Assembly: GCA_021234155.1 (NCBI GenBank)
Contig: JAJEKV010000053.1
Location: 9,433,798 to 9,497,797, forward strand
Source: Isoetes taiwanensis
Lineage: Eukaryota; Streptophyta; Lycopodiopsida; Isoetales; Isoetaceae
Direction: 5' to 3'
Length of the DNA: 64,000 bases
Shown here one piece after another: positions 1 to 12,164 of the stretch. The translations under genes and the position numbers were made by a program. The notes under the pieces are model-generated. The model did not search any database and was not told where the DNA came from. It saw nothing but the letters and a program-made list of their open reading frames with translations. Position 1 is the stretch's first letter. Each line of letters opens with the position of its first letter.

Positions 1-479
1 CTGATGTGTCGCAATTATAGAGAGGAATCTATAAGTAATATACCAAAAGAATCGCCCTCCAATAATTATATATGTTAAGAAAATGGTAATTGCAATAGAA
101 CCATTATCTGTTTATCTAGATAGGTTTTGATTGCCATCTTTTAAGTTTATTGACAATCTATGCATCCCTAGCAATGACAATATTAGATGGTTTGTAATTG
201 TTTTATGCAGGTGGAGTTTCATAAGATGGTTTGCATAAAACAAAGGCATGTTGATTCATCACTTTATGTAGATCGAGTCTCCTTGTCCTTCTAGTAATGC
301 TATTATATCATCTTATGTCAATGGAATTTCTTTGTCCTTTTTGTAAAGTCATTACCTTTTCAAGTACTTTCCAATTCACATTGTAAGTATTCTGCTTATT
401 CCTCTTTTTAGAATATGTTGGCAGCCTGCAATATATTATAGCAAATGTATCAAATAAAAAGTAAAATTATAGGTTTGAA

Positions 480-1420
480 ACAAAAGAAACCATGTACTCA
501 CTTCTTTAACCCACACTTTGTACAAGTCTGCATGACACACGCATGTTTATGCCACTCATCACTCTCATCCTTTTGACAAACCACCATTCTCCAATAATCA
601 CTAGATTTGATAGTGGTCTCCTTAGCCATACAGATCAGACATGGGCCACAAACTTTGCACTTACAATTACAATCCTTATGAACACCATAAGGATCTGACC
701 TGCCTTGCAAATTCTAGGTGCAAATGGTATTGGCAACAACAAGTCCCTCTTTCTTTTAGTTTTCTTACATAGCTTGGCTTTAATTTCTCAAAAGCCTGCT
801 AGGACATCTTTATATCAGGATGTTCCTTCTCAAAAGCAAGGCACAATTGAACTTGAACAAAAAGAAAATGAAAAAATTAGTGTACAACATTCTAAATTTT
901 TGGTTGAAACTATTAGTTGTGTCATCTCCAGCAAATGAATAGGATGATCAATTTTCTTACCATTATCAGTCGAATGCTTCCTCTACTCTACTATTTTCAT
1001 CCCAAAACTTCCTCAGCTATTTCTTCAGCTAAGAATGCATCACTTCTTCTCTTCCTTCTAAACATTGGTCAAGGGCCAGCTTCACACTCTGCAAATATAC
1101 GCCTTTTAAATGCCATGGCAACAGTTTTTCTTGGAACAGATAGAACGCTTGAAATTGTAGATTGATTGATCCCTCCTGTCGAAGAAGGTGCACTTTCTTG
1201 CTTGCAGGACATCAGTTGTTCTTTGCATTTTTTGTGTCGGCGTTGTCTCTCTAACATTCACAATCATGGTTTGTATTACAGCAATATCCCTGAGATCTGG
1301 TACATCTGCTTGCAATGGCAAATGTTTGTTTTTCTTGAAAAGTCTTTGAAGAACTCTCCCTTTGTCCAAATCCTCAGAAACGTTCCTGACAATATGATTA
1401 AAAGAATCATCTAGCTCTTT
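480..1420 (-). pseudogene. DNA-transposon protein relic, Cys-rich region
   Basis: The minus strand keeps a 70-residue open piece (498-710) rich in paired cysteines, with a CKVCGPCLIC run, a YWRMVVC segment and a CVMQTCTKCG run. Less open stretches upstream on the same strand (to about 1,400) contain RKTVAMAFKRR. The order of conserved-looking words (C-x-IC, then WR-MVC, then WHK--C, then C--CG) recurs in the relic at 44.6-44.8 kb, so I read both as decayed copies of one transposon protein family. The part that would carry the catalytic core would lie left of the window start. Many stops and frame changes are present. The family name is not known to me. Confidence 0.4.
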
Positions 1421-1608
1421 TGAGAGTTCTGCAATCTTCTGTCACTAAGTCATTGTCTTCTCTTCTTCTCATTTGGTAGAATGTTTTCTTTTTCCCTTTG
1501 TTTCAATCTCTTTCTCGATTCTCTTTTCCTTCTGGCTTCGAATTCCAGATAAATTCTCATATTCTAATCATCAGTACTTTCGGAATTGGCCGAAACATAG
1601 AGGTGTTG

Positions 1609-3842
1609 TGACGTTCCCCTAGAATATAGGATATAAATACGTATGTCCTAGGCCCACGTCATAATACAAATCTACATTAGTAGACTTGTATGCACCAAAT
1701 GTGGGGGCGTGGCCAAGTTATTTACATAACTTAGCCAACCTTAGGAGGTGACCCATTTCCACATGGTTTTACTCTATAGGTGACCCGCCACATGGGCGCG
1801 CCCTATTGGAGCCAAGTGGCCCTCGTGTAAACCCTGACACATAAAAGGCCAAACCCTAAACCTAGATCACTTTTGGCTCCACCAACTTCTGATCCACCAG
1901 TTCATGTCCACAATGCCGATTCGAGGATCGTCTTCGACAACCGAGGTTGCAGTAGCAGTCTGGAAGCGCAAGTGTTGCAGAGAAGGGTCATCTACTCGAA
2001 CCACCTGCTAGAGATGGAGAACCAGGGGGCCGGAGGCAGTTCGTCAGGAGCAGGTACTTTGAGTAGACTCCATTTGAGTTGTACATTGTGTCCTAGTAGA
2101 GCCATTCTAGAGCCTATAGTTCTGAGCATGAATCCTAATCAATGAACCCTAACTATAAGTTAGATGTATGTGATTAGGATCAATCGTTATTCTTGTTATT
2201 TATCATGTTATCTTGATATATGATGATGGTTGATCTTATGTTTGTACCTCTTGTGTATTGGAAAGGGGGGTAGAGATCTAGTAGCCATTATTTAAATGAT
2301 GCTCCTAGTTTAGACCCATTGGTCCCCATTATTATATTGCGGCCTATGCATAGAGCCCACCTCGCTACAGAGGCTATGGAGTGACTGAGCACCACATAAC
2401 GAGGTCAGTGGCAAAGTGGAGGGAGGTCCCTGCTAAGCGGGCTAGCCTTATAGTCGGTCACTTCGTCTGGGTCAATGGTGTCGCCCTCACTCTCAAGAGC
2501 TGCAGGTATCGACTTGGCTTTTATTTTGGAAAGTTCAGTCGGGTATGGACATGTATCACCACGATCCTCTAGCTGCCCATGGAGCCACTGCACTTCGAGA
2601 GGGGGAGATGCAACCCTTCCTACCTCATCGGACCAGGGAGATGCAACCCAGAGTAGTCTCATTGGGTGATACCATGGGATTACGTCTCCAGCAGGTTACG
2701 GTCATGATAGAGCCAGATTTAGCCTATCTGCAAAGTACATACAGGAGGGGTGGATGGAGTGATCAACCCTAGCCATTGCCTAGCCATTGTCTATTGCCGG
2801 GCCAAGTCATTGCCATAACTCGGTCTGTTTTATCTGGAGGCCCCCAGCCGTCAATTGACTCCCCCTTGAGTCTGAGCTCTGGGTAGGAGCCTCTATTTGA
2901 TGTATTCGATATATATGATGTATTGTCGTATTCGGTGACTTGGATGGATGGTGTCATGAACCTACGCAAAAACAAGAAAAATACGTGGAAAATACGTAAG
3001 AAATACGGAAGAAACATGCCACGATCGGCAAAGAATCTGATATATGAATAGGAATCAAGAGTACAATGGCCGAAGCCAAGCAGGAACATGAGACAAATGC
3101 CTAGAAGGGTCAAGACTAGCGTTGAACTGGAATGGTTCGACAAGAAGGAGGTGCCTCCTTATATATCAAGGCCAATGGTCAGGAACGTGCCACTCCAATG
3201 GATGAGATTACACCAAGTGTCACACATGCATGTAGGTTCTAGAATATTCTAGAACCTCTTGGAACTACTCTAGCATATGAGAAAGACATGAAGGATGTCT
3301 TCAATAATATTAGTAGCGCACTTGGTAAAGGTGCATGACTTGCAAAAGTTCGAACTCTGTCTTGTGCAACTACCTTTTTGCATCCGTGTGATGACCATCC
3401 TTTGTATATATGAGTATAATATTCGTATGATACGAATACCCATATGGTCGTCATAGATGGATTATCATTACCCTACGGGGTGGTTTATTGTTGTTATGTT
3501 ATTGCTAGTGCTTATGTGTGATGACCATCCCTTGTATATACGAGTATAATATTCGTATGATAAGAATACTCGTATGGTCGTCACAGATGGTTTATCATTA
3601 CCCTACGGGGTAGTGTATTGTTGTTATGTTATTGATAGTGCTTATGTTTATATGTTTTGCTTCTGCTGATATAGGGACCCCTAGAAGACGGGCCAGAATG
3701 ACACCTCTATATCCTCTACTTGATAGTCTGGCCACCCTAGATGCGAGTTAGACGGAGGGCCCATACGACGGGTAGCTGTTGGATGGGAAAGGTCCTTCGT
3801 CGTATACTGCGGGCTGCCGTATATGGCGCAAGGAGTGTCACA
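1609..3842 (+). repeat. LTR of a Ty3/gypsy element (2.23 kb)
   Basis: It begins TGACGTTCC and ends GTGTCACA, the same ends as the LTRs at 8,199 and 57,194, to which it is clearly but distantly related (shared blocks include a 'gcctrtgcayaga/aga-cccacc' stretch near the middle and the terminal 'gccgtatatg' block). It is followed after one base by a primer-binding-site-like sequence, so it is a 5' LTR. No internal gag or pol follows; LINE debris starts about 100 bp later, so the element is truncated. Inside are CATAAAAGG near 1,840 (possible TATA region), a 130-bp tandem duplication and several palindromes. Confidence 0.8.
3386..3645 (+). repeat. 130-bp tandem duplication inside the LTR
   Basis: Two copies start at 3,386 and 3,516 with 'gtgtgatgaccatcc'. 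Each carries an inverted repeat around TATTCGTATGATA. In the second copy TACGAGTAT pairs with ATACTCGTA; in the first the palindrome is ATTCGTAT-G-ATACGAAT. Possibly part of the LTR regulatory region. Confidence 0.75.
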
Positions 3843-3843
3843 A

Positions 3844-3855
3844 TAGTATCAGAGC
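3844..3855 (+). promoter_or_regulatory. Primer-binding site, initiator-Met type
   Basis: TAGTATCAGAGC lies one base after the LTR end. It differs by one base from the TGGTATCAGAGC complement of initiator tRNA-Met used by most plant LTR retrotransposons. This fixes the LTR end at 3,842. Confidence 0.75.
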
Positions 3856-4119
3856 AATGATCTTGATTGACCAAGATCAAGCACTGACCATTTTCTAAGT
3901 AGCTTGATAGTATTTTAATTTAATTTTTTAATTTAATTTATGTCTATTGCTCTCTTGGGCCTTGAGAGGCCATGGAGCCCAAAAACAGAGCTATTTACAT
4001 CTTTAATGACAATAATAAGGATCGGTGTGTGTCTACCGCCTTCAGATATGATCCCAGTACTATGGGTGGCACTGTTAACAATGAGTAAAAATCATGTGCT
4101 TGTATACCATAGCTCTCTC

Positions 4120-5561
4120 TTATATGTGCATAAGCCGAACATTGCAAGAGTGATGACACTCATCTTCTACACTACCTGATGAACATAATTTACAGATTCT
4201 TTCTTCAGCAGGGATCCTGAACCATCTCCCAGTTTCAATCTCCAATATGTGTGAACTCGTTCTGTACCCGGCAATAATCTGCTTATGTGATCTGGAGATA
4301 TCCGAATTTAGATATCCCTGACTTCTATATTCTGTGAGATGATTAATATTCATCTTATACTGCATCATCCGACTGCCTGGATTCAACCATAAGCGTTCAA
4401 GTGCCAGCTTTTCCAAAAGGGCTCTTGCATCTTTTTTATCTTTTTTTTTTTTTGATTGAAGGCGTAAAAAACATTGCATCTGTTTTATCACTCGGCCAAT
4501 TCAGATCTGACAGACCCCATTCACTCGCCCAACTTCGTAAATCTTTCATCCACCCCGATTGTTCTGAGCTATGCATAGCTTGGAAAGAAAGGCGTTCTGA
4601 TGTTTGTTCTTTAAGTCTATTCACGAAATTCACTAAGTGAAACAGTGCTTCAAGCTCAAGTGGGAGCATCCCAGCTTCTGCTAGCATGATGGCATAGGGA
4701 GTCTGAGCTTTTATCCCAAGTTCTTCCCGCAAAAATATTTTCTGGACGGATTCTATGTGACACCATAGCCTGGAGGATGTACCTGGACCCCAAATGGGCA
4801 CGCCATACAGCAAGACTGTTTGAACCAAAGATTTAAACAATGCACTCTACTGTCTCTAATTCCTGTTCTTGATAAGTGAATTTCGGTCTATCCCTCGTTC
4901 CAAACACCATGATCTTGGATTTTGAAATGTTTACCTTCATTTGTTTTGCTGCACAAAATGATTCTAGGCTGTCCAAATGTTCCTGTAACACAGTCTTCTT
5001 ACTTGCTGTCAGCACCACATCGTCAGCATACAACAGAAGTTGGATGATGTATGCACCTAGTTTTGTACCTGCAACTGACCGTGCCTTCAACCAATCCTCC
5101 AGTTCATCAATGAATGGAGACAATGGGCAGCCCTATCGAACGCCAATTGTACTCTTCACTTCCGTGTGCATTTCATGTGAGAGTTTGATCAGCACTTCTG
5201 AGTAGAGTTGGAAAAAGGCCTCTCTGATCTCATGTGGGACTCCTATTTGGGCCATTCTTTCACCTAATCCACTTCTGGGGACCGTATCAAATGCTTTAGC
5301 AAAGTCTATGAAAGCAATATAGAGCGCTGCGTTTGGGGATTTGGCCTTTTCTATGAGCACACGAAGAGTGAGCGCATGGTCCAAGGTGTTATGCCTTCTC
5401 CTGAATCCTGCCTGACAATGAGAGCGCTTACCATTATCTTCTGCCCAAGAGCTCAATCTGTTTTCCAGCAGACTGCCAAGCACTTTTGCAAATGTGCTTC
5501 CTATTAAAATGGTTCTATAATTGGTCACTATTTTTCGATCTCCAGTCTCAAAAGATTGCAA
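4120..5561 (-). pseudogene. LINE reverse transcriptase relic
   Basis: Minus-strand pieces read in order as a non-LTR retrotransposon ORF2. RT motif A is FIDFAKAFDTVPR (about 5,290-5,315). Motif B reads GVR-stop-GCPLSPF: the invariant Gln codon has become TAG at 5,133-5,135. Motif C is YADDVVL (about 5,009-5,029). The thumb region and the C-terminal zinc-binding stretch ERICKLC...GSVEDECH follow at 4.2-4.5 kb. At least three frame changes and several stops make it inactive. No endonuclease domain remains, so the copy is 5'-truncated. Similar to the C-terminal remnant at 8.0-10.1 kb. The runs of TTTAATTTAATT at 3,912-3,940 could be its degenerate 3' tail on the opposite strand. Confidence 0.85.
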
Positions 5562-6189
5562 AACGACACTAGAATGATCAACCCCTTTAAGTGATATATC
5601 TCAATTCAATGGTTTTTAATAATTCAAACACCAATACTGGTTAACCATTGAAATTATAACTATGGATTTACTGTAGCATCGAATCATAACATATATTTGT
5701 GAGCATTTACAACATCTGAAGGCGATCATTCCTCCTCAACTGTGAATCCAATCAATCACTGCTTAATCTGAGTCGTCTTTACATATATATACAGATGAAT
5801 TTAGTCGGTTTAGCCGTCGGTTTCTCTTATGTTATAACAGGTGTCTTCTTTGAGACAAGTTGCCTCCAAATTTTAAGGCTTAACCGTCTCATATATTTGG
5901 GAAACTATATTCCACATTATGAATTCAGCCTCGTTCAAGTTTAAACCATAGGTTAATAACCATTTAGATAACCTTTAGGTTTAAACCTTTACGTAGCTTA
6001 TTAGAACCATATAATAACTTGCAACTTCAACTGAAGCTTGTTGCAATCTCACAATGAATCTTTTGTGGAATACTTGTAATGATGGACAGTTTACAATTCA
6101 TGATGCTATAAGCAGACAGTTCCCAAGTTCATCAAAACTAGTAGATCAAGATATAGCCTCAACAAGCCACCTTCTTGACTTTAAGCCAA
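5562..6189. other. No gene seen
   Basis: AT-rich sequence beyond the LINE relic. I see no motif, repeat or coding frame I can support. Confidence 0.5.
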
Positions 6190-6830
6190 AGAGAGTCCCC
6201 ATATGTGAGTGAGTTTGCTAGTTGTATACACCCATGCCATTGTATACCTCATGCCAATGTGAGTGACTTTGCTAGTTGTATACAGCTATGGCATTGTATA
6301 ACACCCATGCCAATGTATGAGTAGCCCCTAAGTTCCCATGACCTATGCCCATGTATGAGTAGCCCCTACGTTCTCTAATACGTCTGACTGGTGAGCCTAG
6401 GCGATTCATCCTAAGTTCCTGTGACCTATGCCAATGTATGAATAGCCCCTACGTTCTCTAACACGTCTGACTCTAGGCGACTCATCCCACGTCAGAAAAG
6501 GTTGCCACAGTCTCGTCTGACTGGTGAGCCCAAGCGACTCATCCCGCGCCACAATCTCATCCGTATGGTGGAAGGAAGGTGTATGAATAGCCCCTACGTT
6601 ATCTAACATGTCTGACTGGTGAGCCTAAGTGACTCATCCCGCACCAGAAAAGGTTGCCACAGTCTCATTTGACTAGTAAGCCCATGCGACTCATCTCCCG
6701 CCACAGTCTCGTCTGACTGGTGAGCCCTTCGACTCATCCCACGCCACAGTCTCGTCTCACTGGTGAGCCCAGGTGACTCATCCCCTCATCCCATGCCAGG
6801 AAAAGTTCCCACAATTTCGTATGCATAAAG
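6190..6830 (+). repeat. Degenerate minisatellite
   Basis: Imperfect repeats of two interleaved words: 'gtctgactggtgagccc' followed by 'gcgactcatcccgcgcca', and 'tatgagtagcccctacgttc'. Spacing is irregular (about 40-110 bp). Open frames across it are by-products of the repeat. Confidence 0.75.
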
Positions 6831-7836
6831 GGCGCATCATGGGTCGCCTTTTGATAAATATAGTAGCTAGACCAACAAAAGAGCTTAAAATAAATTACCT
6901 ACCTAGTATACTAATTTATACTATCCCAATCCAAGTTTCCAAGCCATTTCAACCTTATCTTAAAAGAATTCCTGCGGTAGCACCCACAAGGATGAACCCC
7001 TCCAAAACCCCCCGGTGCCAACCACCGAGGGCGAGAATCGTTTATGTTTGAATTATAATCCTTATTTATATTTAGGTTTAAGAGTGTTAGAAAATATTCG
7101 TGTCTAAGATCTTTTAAGATTAGGACCAATAGCCCATATTTTGTCCTTCTCACTTAGCTTGTCAAGCATGTCCTTGTCTACACAGTAGCCTTATTTTCGA
7201 GAACTTTTCTTAGCAACCCAACTAGTTGCCAAGGGCTTAGCAATTGCTGCTATAACATGCCAACACATGCCATAGATGCAACAGTATCAAGTGTCTTCAG
7301 CCATACCGTTGATTTCATAGATAATTTTTTAGAAACCATTTTATCGATGCCTTCTAGCCCAATACACCGAGTCTACCCAAAGACATGGAGTCTTGACCAA
7401 CCCATCTCAGCAGGTAGAATACACGCATATAGGAACTCACTCTAGAGTCGGTAGACATAGACATTTGTTGTATGTTATGCACGTTTGGCTAGTCAAATAG
7501 ACCAGGCGGACCTTCGTTGTAGACCTTTGACCCTTTCAATATGAGAGCTGCTCGACCACATCAAAGAATTCGAAAGCATGAAGGAGACTTCATCGGGCAA
7601 CGATAAACACGGTAAACAGGAGAGCCAAACACAAATAATGAAGGGAAGACTGTAGAAAGGACAATTAAGACATCAAGGACAAATAGATGAGTGCCAAGAA
7701 GGGCTACTCAACAGCCGATGAATACCAAGGCACTTACGCTGTTGATCATAGTAGGGGAGGAACATCTTCTAGCCAAGAATATTCTCTAAGTGTCATAGTG
7801 CTCCGAGAAAGGGCTCCACAAAGACGGGCTATTGTC
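6831..7836. other. No gene seen
   Basis: No recognisable protein motif on either strand. Short open frames here are at the length expected by chance. Confidence 0.45.
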
Positions 7837-7881
7837 ATAGAATAGAATAGAATAGAATAGAATAGAATAGAATAGAATAGA
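7837..7881 (+). repeat. (AGAAT)n microsatellite, possible LINE tail
   Basis: About nine copies of a 5-bp unit. On the minus strand it lies about 160 bp beyond the stop codon of the LINE fragment at 8,044-8,198, where a LINE 3' tail of simple repeats would be expected. Confidence 0.8.
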
Positions 7882-8043
7882 TTTTTAGCATCCACGGAGA
7901 CTGACTGGCCTATGGGACCCAAATAAAAAAGAGAGCAGCAAACGTATTACTGACAGGATTAAAAAACCCCCGCTCCGAAGGGTTTTTGAGGGAAAAACCT
8001 TAGCAGTAATAAGTCTGCTGGCATGTTGTACAACTAGGATAGT

Positions 8044-8198
8044 TCAATGCCGTCCCGGAAGACACAACTGAGTCCGAACATCCATAACCTCCTGGAGGTA
8101 TGACCCCGTATTCAACAACTCATGCAACGGTTGGCCAGACACTAGTAATCGAACATACCACTCTCTGATATGGGCAAATGCTGGGCAGATCTGGAGTG
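8044..8198 (-). pseudogene. LINE ORF2 C-terminus, distal half
   Basis: The minus strand reads ICPAFAHIREWYVRLLVSG and runs to a stop at 8,044. It is the last part of a LINE ORF2 zinc-binding tail. The upstream half of the same frame (ending GTIEDECHAL) lies beyond the LTR, at 9,770 onward. Taking out the LTR and one 5-bp target copy rejoins the two halves in frame, with the conserved cysteine of ICPA correctly spaced from ECH. The (AGAAT)n block at 7.84 kb would be its 3' tail. Confidence 0.75.
8194..8198 (+). repeat. Target-site duplication, left copy
   Basis: TGGAG directly before the LTR start. The same five bases follow the LTR at 9,770-9,774 and also follow the distant 3' LTR at 58,760-58,764. 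Confidence 0.85.
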
Positions 8199-9769
8199 TG
8201 ACATTCCACGTATTTATATGGTATACGTATAAATATACGGACACATCACGCAGTAAGAATACGCCACCACGGGGTATGTTAACCTAGGGGGTTGACCTAA
8301 AAGGGATTAATTTAGCTATGCTAAATTAATAAAGGGCTAATTAAGGGTTAATTGCCTATAATTAAGGGATAATTATCTAAATAATTTAATTAAGCTAATT
8401 AAGTTAGGTTAATTGATTATTTAGGAAGGCGATACTTGGCCAAACTCGATTGGCCAGCAGGAAACTGCTACTTTGGGTCAGCAAATTGGATCCTAACCCC
8501 AATTAGTTCCCAAATCGATTCCAAGGAGAGGAGCTGCTGGGGCGTCCAGATTGATTGAAGATGGAGATGCCACATGACAATGGATCCAGCAGGAATTCGG
8601 GTTAGTGGATAGATTAGCTTGACATTTCTAGGGCCAGTGCCTCTGTCAGTCTTATCTGCTTGTCTTTGGTTATGTTTAACCCTTGTTTGATAGTTAGAAC
8701 TGTTCTCAATTATGGATTATGCTTTGTGATGTATGGATGGATATATCTTTGCTAGTATCTTTGTTAGTTCTTCCTGAAAGCAAGGTTTAAAGTGGGGTAG
8801 AGACCTCTGAACCCATGTATTGTAGTATGCTCCTAGATAGAGGCCTGTATTATTCCCATTAGATGCGGCCTGTGCACAAGATCCCACCGAGCTGTGGAAT
8901 CTAGGGCATGATTGAAGCACCAGACAAGGGGCCGTAGGGATGAAGTGTGGGGTGGGGTCTTGCCTGAGCATAAAAGGCTACGGGGACTCCTTCAGTGAGC
9001 TAGGCCTGATAGCTGGCCAGTGAACCCGGCCGGGTATGGGTCTGACACTCCCTGGGTACAACTGTGTGAGCACCCTATACTTTGAGTAGAATTAGGGGAG
9101 TAAGTCGGGTACGGATGGGGGGATCGTTGAGGCGGCACGCATTCTCTAGCTCACCCATGGATTCACTGCGACCCTGGGAAGGGATACTTCCCTGATCTGC
9201 CTCGTCGGACCGGGGAGATGTAACCCGGAGTAGTCCCGAAGGGTGATACCTTGGGATTGCGTCTCCGGAAGGCTACAATGACGCCATAGCTTGATTCAGC
9301 TCTTCTGCAAAGTGTGCACAGGAGGGGCGGATGGAGTGGACAACCCTAGCCGATGTTCTATGCCAGCCAATGCCATGCCAAGATTCAGTCTGATGATCTC
9401 TGGAGACATAGCCGTCAGTCGAACCTCACTGGAGTCTGAGACGGGGTAGAACCTTGGGTTTGGAGAGTTTTCTCTAGTATTAAATGCATCTTCTCTGTTA
9501 TTATCCGTTGGATGGATATGCCACCCTTCGTGGTGGTTAATTATGATATGATTATGCTGTGTGCTAACCTTGTATGCCCGCTTCCGTGACATAGGAGCCC
9601 CATTGAAGGCGTGGGCCGAATGACACCTCCGTGTCCTTCACCCGGGCATCTTTCTGTAGATGGTCCGAGTTAGACGGAGGGCCCTGCTCATGGCGAGTTG
9701 GTTGCCATGGGAGGGGAAAGTCCCCGTATGTATACGCCCAAGCGCCGTATATGTTCAGGGAGCGTCACA
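8199..9769 (+). repeat. Solo LTR of the gypsy element
   Basis: Starts TGACATTCC, ends GCGTCACA, 1,571 bp. Near-identical along its length to the 3' LTR at 57,194-58,759. It has TGGAG on both sides and no primer-binding site after it. The LINE reading frame resumes directly at 9,770. That is the structure of a solo LTR left by recombination between two LTRs. A hairpin-forming block 'tatttatatggtatacg' lies just inside the left end. Confidence 0.88.
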
Positions 9770-10060
9770 TGGAGGGCATGACATTCATCCTCAATGGTGC
9801 CCTGGTGGCAACACTGGCAAAGCCTTTGCTCTCGTGCTTCCCGAGCCCAACGTCATGTCTCAATACGGAGGCGATGTGCACCCATGCGAATGGAAGCTAT
9901 AAGTCTGCGCTTCTTCATGGGCAACTGGGTGTATAAGTACTGGTGTGGGCCTCTCGTGAGCCTGGGATTGACCTGCTGCTGATAGTGTGCCAGCTTAATG
10001 TGCGTCAGAGCATCTGCATCCCAGAGCTTGCGAAGGAAAGTAGCATCTAGGTACATAGCT
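9770..10060 (-). pseudogene. LINE ORF2 C-terminal region, proximal half
   Basis: Minus-strand coding remnant with LIASIRMGAHRLRIET followed, after a frame change, by CQCCHQGTIEDECHAL. This matches in layout the LINE at 4.1-4.5 kb (IIAGYRTSSHILEIETGRW then ICKLC and VEDECH). It is cut by the solo LTR exactly after the codon for Leu of ECHAL. A near-identical copy lies at 58,760-59,050. Confidence 0.75.
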
Positions 10061-10847
10061 TCGCGACCAACAAATAAATGACTTCATCGATTATTTACAT
10101 CAGAAGTTTCTAAGAGAGGACACCGAGCACACCTTCTATGGAGGACAACCATCTTAGACATGCAGGCTCATGGCAGTATTAGATCTAGACTTCAAACATA
10201 GAAGTTTTAACTAAAAATGAATTGCATGCCATTGAGGCCAGATCGTTCAAGAATAAGAGTACTGCCAGACTGCAACCAACTTCGTCATTGTCAGCTCCGA
10301 TTCTCCATGGTAGCTATATCAACCTTGATAGTACCATTTCCTTGCAGAAAGATCACGATGACCTCCTAGCCTTAGAGATTAGAGGTCTAGCAACAATAAA
10401 ATGAGGACAATAGTAATAATTGATTACTGCAAGGTTAGAGATCTTGCACATGGATGCGAATAGGCTTAACTCTTAAGAAGGAGGAGAAGTTGAACAATTC
10501 GAAATGGTGAAACACACAACATTGTCATCACTCTTATATTAGCAACATGGGCCTGTCAAGAGCAGACATGAAGGAGATCGATAGAGTCAACAAAACAGGA
10601 TCGAACGAGGAGTTAGAAGAACCATCCTCAAATCTTCTAACCTCCAAGACAGGATGATTCAATATGGAAGATTCTATAGAGTGAAGAACATGACCTCCAA
10701 GCTTTTGGGAAGCGACATAAAGATCTTACATCATCAACCACGTCAGTCCATTAGCATGGATACCCCTAATGAGGGAAGTCAACCTCGACATCCAGGGGAG
10801 CACAAATAGAAGATGTTCAACAAAAAGACAAAGGTCTATGAAGGATT
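9770..10847 (+). repeat. 1.08-kb segment duplicated at 58,760-59,841
   Basis: Includes the LINE remnant and about 0.8 kb of unrecognised sequence (10,060-10,847). That second part contains an open piece at 10,222-10,404 that I cannot assign. The two copies differ at only scattered bases plus one small indel near 10,742. The copies diverge abruptly after 'ctatgaaggatt', where this copy meets the left end of the 35.9-kb insertion. Confidence 0.9.
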
Positions 10848-10851
10848 GGGT

Positions 10852-10868
10852 AGAAGCATGAAAGGGTG
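10852..10868 (+). repeat. Left terminal inverted repeat
   Basis: AGAAGCATGAAAGGGTG, the exact reverse complement of 46,708-46,724. Confidence 0.85.
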
Positions 10869-11640
10869 GGCAAAAAAAGTGCCTGTATTTTACATTTACA
10901 AATTCAAAATGTAAGGAAATCCCTCCCCCCCAGAAATTATTATTCTTGGAATGAATCATTAATAGGGCAAATAATTTTGAACTCTCCTCCCGCGCTCTGT
11001 TCAACCTTCCTCCCGCTCGAATCTCCATAGCCGAAAGCTTGACATCCATATTCGAAGCTCCATAGCTGAAAGCTTGACATCCACATTCGAACCTCCGTAA
11101 CCAAGATCAGGACCTCCATAGCCAAAAGCTTGCATTTTCAGAGAGCTGAAGCACCAGGGAAGAGATCATGACGAAACAGACTTGGAACAAAGACATCTCC
11201 AAGGAAATCTCCTCACCAAACAAACCTCAAAGCCCATGCCAAGGTCTCCCACTAGAACCTGCCACCAAAAACTCAAGAGTGGGTCTTCTTCAGATCGGGA
11301 GGTCTTGCTTGCCCGAGTTTGACAAGGTAAGCATCGAGGCAGCTTAGGAGCAACAATTTTGATAGCATGTTTCCGGGGCTAGTGCAAATAGTGCGATGTT
11401 TGGGGTTCTGAAGCCCCTAGCCGTTAGGGGTTATCAAGAGTGCGAGATTAAGCCCGGGTTGGATGGCGATTTGTTTTACTGTATGAGCACATTTTTGTAG
11501 GAGGGACATTGCAAATCATCACATTCCATTGTATTTTGCCCGAGCATATGCACTTCATTACAAAGGAGTAAGCATTGATTGGGATGAGGTGAAGGCAAGT
11601 GCAAGTCTTCATTCAAAAGGCTCTCAAAAAGATTCTGACT
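10869..11640. other. Left arm, non-coding part
   Basis: No supported gene. Between 10,990 and 11,130 a short phrase ('cctccatagccgaaagcttgacatcc') recurs three or four times in degenerate form. Confidence 0.5.
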
Positions 11641-11939
11641 GGTAATTAGCTACTGATAAAGTCTTCCAATGTTAAAGCTATTAAATGTATGCCTCGTGGT
11701 AGAATTGGGGCAGCTTTGTTGGAAATGATGAAAAGGTGGAGGGAAACAAGACCATTAGATTCTGCCTCCATGCTTGATGAAATCTGAGACTTTAAAAGAG
11801 AAAAGGAAAACAATGGAAATTGAACTGTTGAAGCATGAGAGTGATAAGAGCTTCTTGACAAGACTTGTGCAGAAAGAGTAAAGATGCAAAAATATGTGAG
11901 CAGTTCAAAGAATTATGGCAGGTTTAAAAGCAAGCGGAA

Positions 11940-12164
11940 GCCAACTGATGTGCAAATGGCTTTGGCATCCCATTTAGAGGAGGAGAAATCAAGTTATATT
12001 GTCTGACTTAGATGCTCTAATGATTCCCATTGATTGTTTAAAGGTTGATTTGCAAGAATTAGAAGCTGCCATTGAAAAAATCAGCAAGGATTTGGAAGTT
12101 AATTCCAACCGTGAGAATAGAATAAAGGAGATGACTAAGCATTTGGAAAGATCGGACCGATAGG
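11940..12164 (+). pseudogene. Coiled-coil coding remnant
   Basis: From about 11,985 the plus strand reads RNQVILSDLDALMIP, then a heptad-like stretch (DLQELEAAIEKISKDLE, then NRENRIKEMTKHLERSD) to a TAG at about 12,162-12,164. The regular hydrophobic spacing suggests a coiled coil. Bases on either side (11.6-11.95 kb) look coding but are broken by stops. It lies in the left arm upstream of the Ulp1-like gene and may be an earlier exon of the same transposon gene. Function unknown. Confidence 0.35.

Noticed and set aside
1845-1870. Telomere-type repeat (AAACCCTAAACC)
   Set aside because: Only about two units; short telo-boxes are frequent in plant promoters and this one lies in an LTR.
10848-10868. 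Mutator-type insertion with a 9-bp target duplication
   Set aside because: The nine bases next to the two ends do not match each other; the nine bases at 59,842-59,850 are present only in the empty site.
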